This document shows, piece after piece, positions 63,470-64,000 of a stretch of 64,000 nt of DNA. The DNA is taken from assembly GCA_900618795.1 (NCBI GenBank), contig UYJD01000003.1, positions 1,958,507 through 2,022,506 on the forward strand, in the 5' to 3' direction. This stretch comes from Cyanodermella asteris (Eukaryota > Ascomycota > Lecanoromycetes > Ostropales > Stictidaceae). The first letter of the stretch is position 1; each line of letters starts with the position of its first letter. Position numbers and translations under genes: made by a program. Under the pieces are notes generated by a model. The model ran no database searches. It was not told the DNA's origin and saw only the letters and a program-made list of their open reading frames with translations.

Positions 63470-64000
63470 ATTGACGGCACATGTAATGGTCAACATACGG
63501 GAGCACTACTCGAAGGACTCACGCGGGAGTCTCGTGATTACGACGCATTGATGGGTTTTGCACGCATTTTCATCGCTACCAGGAGTAAGAGATCACAAAA
63601 TATTGCAGGAGGGGACCGGTTTGGGAAAGATATCATTGATGGCGCCTCTGACATTTGTATTTCGAGACCATTTGAATACACGCCCATGCTTGTTCGTTCA
63701 GGCCATGTTGCTAACATCTGGTATTCGCCCGTTGGACCACTCCGTTAGGTAAACGCAGGCATGACTCGAGTGTCAATAGCACGTTCATTTCTGCGAACGC
63801 ACTTTGTACCTGGATCAGAATTGCCGAGCCTGTCCTTGACATATGTCAAACTTTTTCGCGAGCAGATGCTCAACTCCCGATCTCGCTGAAGACAACCTAT
63901 TGGTTGAGTAGACACTGCGTACCAAGGACGTCCGAGTCTTGTTACCAGGAATAACGTTGTTTCCAAGATCTCGCGTGGTTTGATGCAAGCAGGGTCCGGG
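63470..64000. other. right edge, no gene seen
   Basis: 3' flank of the kinase-like gene; only short frames on both strands. A gene could begin beyond the window. Confidence 0.45.

Noticed and set aside
1-64000. Retroelement or DNA-transposon remnants
   Set aside because: No polymerase, integrase, transposase or helicase motif and no paired terminal repeats were seen by eye; a repeat-library search was not possible.

Overview
The window is nuclear DNA from a filamentous ascomycete (Pezizomycotina). The evidence is intron style and gene content. Introns are short (about 47-75 bp, one near 190 bp) with GTRNGT donors, CTRAY-type branch sites and mostly YAG acceptors. Genes include a Zn(II)2Cys6 regulator, a berberine-bridge-type secreted oxidase, Atg1, and fungal-only families. 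A Dothideomycete is a reasonable guess but cannot be proven here. I saw no convincing tRNA, rRNA, CRISPR or intact transposon; no covariance-model or repeat-library search was possible.

Layout. 1-13.3 kb is accessory in flavour: a 1-Cys peroxiredoxin (-), a decayed MFS drug/H+ antiporter (-), an unrecognised 347-aa protein (+), a secreted FAD-linked oxidase (-), an unrecognised multi-exon candidate (-) and a Zn2Cys6 transcription factor (-). About 7.4 kb (13.3-20.7 kb) follow with no supportable gene. Then comes a SAM+PH protein (+) whose start codon sits alone in its own exon, and a decayed short-chain dehydrogenase (-).

27-44.5 kb is a dense housekeeping core: mitoribosomal SOD-like protein mS42/Rsm26 (-), a Cys-rich single-pass membrane protein (+), an HCNGP/SAP30BP-type regulator (-), proteasome beta6/Pre7 (+), an M16 metallopeptidase of the YOL098C type (-), DNA polymerase delta subunit 2 (+), a small VOC/glyoxalase protein (-) and the autophagy kinase Atg1 (-). 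44.5-53 kb is again sparse, with a decayed beta-carbonic anhydrase and a 534-bp assembly gap. 53-63.5 kb holds a WDR68/DCAF7-like WD40 protein (+), a fungal unknown (+), an amino-acid permease (-) and a 1086-aa protein with a kinase-like domain and a long C-terminal region (+).

The genes do not form one pathway. The core mixes unrelated essential functions (DNA replication, proteasome, mitochondrial translation, autophagy) in divergent and convergent pairs. The flanks carry variable metabolic genes, three of which are visibly broken. No clearly new multi-gene system was found. The best leads are the unusual exon structures, the kinase protein near the right edge and the unknown gene near 8.6-9.3 kb.
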